Source of the DNA: Burkholderiales bacterium
Lineage (GTDB): Bacteria; Pseudomonadota; Gammaproteobacteria; Burkholderiales; Burkholderiaceae
Direction of reading: 5' to 3'
DNA: 5,608 nucleotides
Assembly (NCBI GenBank): GCA_903643055.1
Contig: CAHJWV010000575.1
Location: 1-5,608 of the forward strand
The number at the start of each line of letters is the position of its first letter. The stretch's first letter is position 1. Both the position numbers and the translations under genes were made by a program. Positions 5,377-5,608 of this stretch are shown piece by piece. Under the pieces are notes generated by a model that saw only the letters and a program-made list of their open reading frames with translations, was not told the DNA's origin and did not search any database.

Positions 5377-5608
5377 TCCAAGGCGTCGACCACGTTCAGT
5401 TGCCCATCCCGATTGGCGCGTCGGCGCGAGCCCGCGCCTTTTATCAAACCATGCTCGGCCTCGCTGAAGTTCGCGATCCACTGCTGGATCGGCCAGGCAC
5501 TTTGCATTTCAGCATCGGCTGGCAGCGGCTCGATCTGAGCGAAGGGCATTACACCGGCGTGGCACCGCAGGCGCACATCGCGTTGCGGGTCCATCGGTTG
5601 CGGGCGCT
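5373..5608 (+). CDS. VOC superfamily (glyoxalase/bleomycin-resistance/dioxygenase fold) protein, N-terminal part, cut by window edge
   Basis: The first 78 residues fit the opening beta-alpha-beta-beta-beta module of a vicinal-oxygen-chelate protein. GVDHVQLPIP (residues 4-13) carries the usual first-strand metal-ligand His (His7), ARAFYQTMLGL (20-30) is the typical helix ending in FYxxxLG, and FSIGWQRLDLSEG (46-58) fits the third and fourth strands. AHIALRV (67-73) looks like the start of the second module, with His68 in the position of another ligand. Such proteins are small, cytoplasmic, often metal-dependent enzymes; the substrate cannot be told from this half. The ATG at 5373 is preceded by GAGGGG at 5 bases, donated by the repeat, and overlaps the stop of the upstream 82-codon frame as ATGA. 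It reads in the same direction as ssuD and sits where a transporter gene would often be expected. A role in handling sulfonate-derived products is only a guess from position. Confidence 0.85.
   Translation, partial: MIQGVDHVQLPIPIGASARARAFYQTMLGLAEVRDPLLDRPGTLHFSIGWQRLDLSEGHYTGVAPQAHIALRVHRLRA

Noticed and set aside
5064..5594. Minus-strand frame with two copies of a 37-residue repeat
   Set aside because: The peptide repeat is just the antisense reading of the 88-bp DNA repeats and the frame covers the VOC gene; at least two other minus frames are also open here.

Overview
The window is GC-rich, densely coding DNA with strong G/C third-position codon bias. Protein content and gene style point to a betaproteobacterium, most likely a member of the Burkholderiales/Comamonadaceae (inference from family resemblance; no search was possible). 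It carries part of a sulfonate-sulfur assimilation (ssu) locus. No rRNA, tRNA, CRISPR array, transposase or phage gene is visible, and no gene-free stretch exceeds 300 bases.

Layout. The left part reads on the minus strand: a 329-residue extended short-chain dehydrogenase (NAD-dependent epimerase/dehydratase type, 705-1694), then, 122 bases downstream of it, the N-terminal 194 residues of an aldehyde dehydrogenase of the succinate-semialdehyde dehydrogenase type (1-582, running off the left edge). A 219-base divergent intergenic region (1695-1913) contains an AT-rich patch and a 7-bp inverted repeat. The right part reads on the plus strand: two tandem, clearly paralogous SsuA-type sulfonate-binding proteins (1914-2882 and 2915-3913), the FMNH2-dependent alkanesulfonate monooxygenase SsuD (3956-5125), a 247-base segment dominated by two near-identical 88-bp direct repeats (5169-5256 and 5280-5367), and the start of a VOC/glyoxalase-fold protein (5373 to the right edge).

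How the genes work together. The two binding proteins would capture sulfonates in the periplasm for an ABC transporter. SsuD would then cleave the C-S bond using FMNH2 and O2, giving sulfite for cysteine synthesis and an aldehyde. The transporter permease, the ATPase and the flavin reductase (ssuC, ssuB, ssuE) are not in the window, and the position just after ssuD is taken by the repeats and the VOC gene. The divergent aldehyde dehydrogenase could plausibly oxidise aldehydes released by SsuD, but that link rests on proximity only.

The most notable structure is the repeat pair. Each copy has three inverted-repeat stems. The last bases of copy 2 form the likely ribosome binding site of the VOC gene, and these bases can also pair with an upstream arm inside the same repeat. 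The repeats keep an open frame of 82 codons (5128-5376) that begins 2 bases after the ssuD stop and ends in an ATGA overlap with the VOC start. Whether that frame is translated is uncertain.
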